Source: Acidovorax sp. GW101-3H11
GTDB lineage: Bacteria > Pseudomonadota > Gammaproteobacteria > Burkholderiales > Burkholderiaceae_C
DNA length: 64,000 bases
Reading direction: 5' to 3'
NCBI RefSeq assembly: GCF_001633105.1
Contig: NZ_LUKZ01000027.1
Span: 89,595-153,594, forward strand
The notes under the pieces are model-generated. The model did not search any database and was not told the origin of the DNA. It saw only the letters and a list, made by a program, of their open reading frames with translations. This document shows positions 63,083 through 64,000 of the stretch, one piece after another. The translations under genes were made by a program, and so were the position numbers. Position 1 is the first letter of the stretch. Each line of letters starts with the position of its first letter.

Positions 63083-63418
63083 TCAGTAGCGGCCGCCGCC
63101 GTAGCCGCCCGTGCCGTAGCCCACATCGGCGCGCTTGCTGGCGGTGTAGCCGCCCGCATCACTGCGCTCTTCGCGCGGGCGGGCCAGGTTCACCACAATC
63201 GTGCGGCCGTCCACGGACATGCCGTGCAGCGCCTTGATGGCGGCCTGGGCCACCTCGGCATTGGCCATCTCCACAAAGCCGAAGCCTTTGGAGCGACCCG
63301 TGTCGCGGTCCATCATGACCTTGGCAGACGACACGCCGCCGAACTCGGCAAAGTTGCTGTGCAGGCTGGCATCGGTCACGGAATAGGGCAGGTTGCCCAC
63401 ATAGATTTTGCTGCTCAT
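63083..63418 (-). CDS. RRM-type RNA-binding protein with Gly-rich tail
   Basis: A 111-residue protein with one RNA-recognition motif: RNP2 KIYVGNLPYS near residue 4 and RNP1 SKGFGFVEM near residue 45, followed by a Gly/Tyr-rich tail (GYGTGGYGGGRY). Bacterial RRM proteins of this type are often cold- or stress-induced. The ATG at 63418 is preceded by AGAAAGGCT; the 3' end is the bidirectional terminator. Confidence 0.93.
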   Translation of the reverse strand: MSSKIYVGNLPYSVTDASLHSNFAEFGGVSSAKVMMDRDTGRSKGFGFVEMANAEVAQAAIKALHGMSVDGRTIVVNLARPREERSDAGGYTASKRADVGYGTGGYGGGRY

Positions 63419-63536
63419 GGAAGAGCCTTTCTAAAAATGGCGCGCAACGATTCGCGCACCGTTGGGGTTCTGCGCTGCGGATGGGACATCCGCAGCGGGG
63501 GCATGGTGGATGGCAAGTGCGTGGGGCCGCAGGCCA

Positions 63537-63746
63537 TCAGCATTGGGGCGGGTGCTGCATGCTGGTTTGCAGCCAGCCCTGCGTGACGGCAAAAAGCCGT
63601 GCGGCTTCGCGCGAGGCGAAGGCTTTGTCAAAACGGAACACGCGGCAGTAGCTGCCGTTGCCCTGGGAGCGATGGACCGAGAAGGAGGCGCGAAAGCGGC
63701 CGCAGTCGGTGGGGTGTGTCGTGGGCGAAACGACGTAGGCGCCCAT
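63537..63746 (-). CDS. Small protein of unknown function
   Basis: A 69-residue frame, MGAYVVSPTTHPTDCGRFRA then SVHRSQGNGSYCRVFRFDKAF and SREAARLFAVTQGWLQ. It looks like a short, basic conserved protein of the type found beside RRM genes in Burkholderiales, but I cannot name the family. A longer start at a TTG (63776) is possible; no ribosome site decides. Confidence 0.5.
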   Translation of the reverse strand: MGAYVVSPTTHPTDCGRFRASFSVHRSQGNGSYCRVFRFDKAFASREAARLFAVTQGWLQTSMQHPPQC

Positions 63747-63961
63747 GGAAATGGCAGGCTGTGAAATCTGGATCAATCAGGATCGCGGGCCGCAACGGTG
63801 GCCTGCGTGAGCAGCAAGGAACGCGGTGGGCTGCAGCTCTACAGACCCACGGGGCGACGAAGGTCGCCAAGGGAGCGTCTGCAAGGGGCGGAATGCATCC
63901 CGGGGCAGACGTTGCGGTGACTGCCCGAGGGAGGGGCTGTGACTGCAACAGCCCAAAGTAT

Positions 63962-63987
63962 ATTTGAATTTATATTTAAATTCAAAT
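63962..63987. other. AT-rich inverted repeat at the window end
   Basis: ATTTGAATTT (63962-63971), six bases, AAATTCAAAT (63978-63987): ten perfect pairs. The last 45 bases are almost pure A/T, a sharp break from the surrounding GC-rich sequence; an accessory region may begin beyond the edge. Confidence 0.55.
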
Positions 63988-64000
63988 TAATATTATTTTT

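Overview
The window is high-GC chromosomal DNA from a betaproteobacterium, most likely Comamonadaceae and probably Acidovorax or a close relative. Three things point there: the spc/alpha ribosomal-protein order, a Bug-type solute-binding protein and PhaM, and a dispersed palindromic repeat of a kind I associate with Comamonadaceae intergenic DNA. Genus is inference. I see no prophage, insertion sequence, CRISPR array or recognised defence system.

Layout. 1-965 is the 3' end of a glycerol-3-phosphate dehydrogenase gene. 974-10207 is the ribosomal block: a strong promoter, rplN to secY, an apparent remnant of infA, rpmJ, rpsM, rpsK, rpsD, rpoA and rplQ, then initiator tRNA-fMet and a clear terminator. 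10435-14258 holds a NhaR-type regulator, an IscR-like Rrf2 regulator without cysteines, a MarC-family membrane protein, a VOC protein, a DksA-like zinc-finger protein and a glutathione transferase. 14382-18403 is a probable copper-handling cluster (DUF2946, TonB-dependent receptor, YcnI-like, PCuAC). PhaM, a FIST protein and a CNNM/CorC-like protein follow. 22348-25323 is a sulfite-oxidation locus (SorA/SorB type) divergent from an exported binding protein fused to a rhodanese. dadA lies behind a tandem glycine riboswitch.

28587-31780 is a TetR-led operon (DUF2867, ABC1 kinase-like, small membrane protein) and 31919-33561 a three-gene XRE operon; each has a good palindromic operator. Then come a CREST-type membrane hydrolase, an LplT-PlsC fusion, a Bug protein, ACC deaminase (acdS) divergent from its Lrp-type regulator, a DMT exporter and a saccharopine-dehydrogenase-like protein. 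44106-51275 is envelope-rich: an exported protein with a patatin-like lipoprotein, then a cluster of YiaAB, exported, DUF2145, zinc-ribbon and Tat/FAD proteins that I cannot assign to a known pathway. The rest contains a MASE1-GGDEF cyclase, tgt, a universal stress protein, pldA with an overlapping exported partner, rep helicase, a branched-chain amino-acid type binding protein, an AEC transporter and an RRM protein. The last 45 bases turn sharply AT-rich.

The most unusual signal is a family of about 65-bp palindrome-plus-tail elements, eleven copies here. Most are intergenic, but one clearly and one possibly form the signal-peptide coding region of an exported protein.
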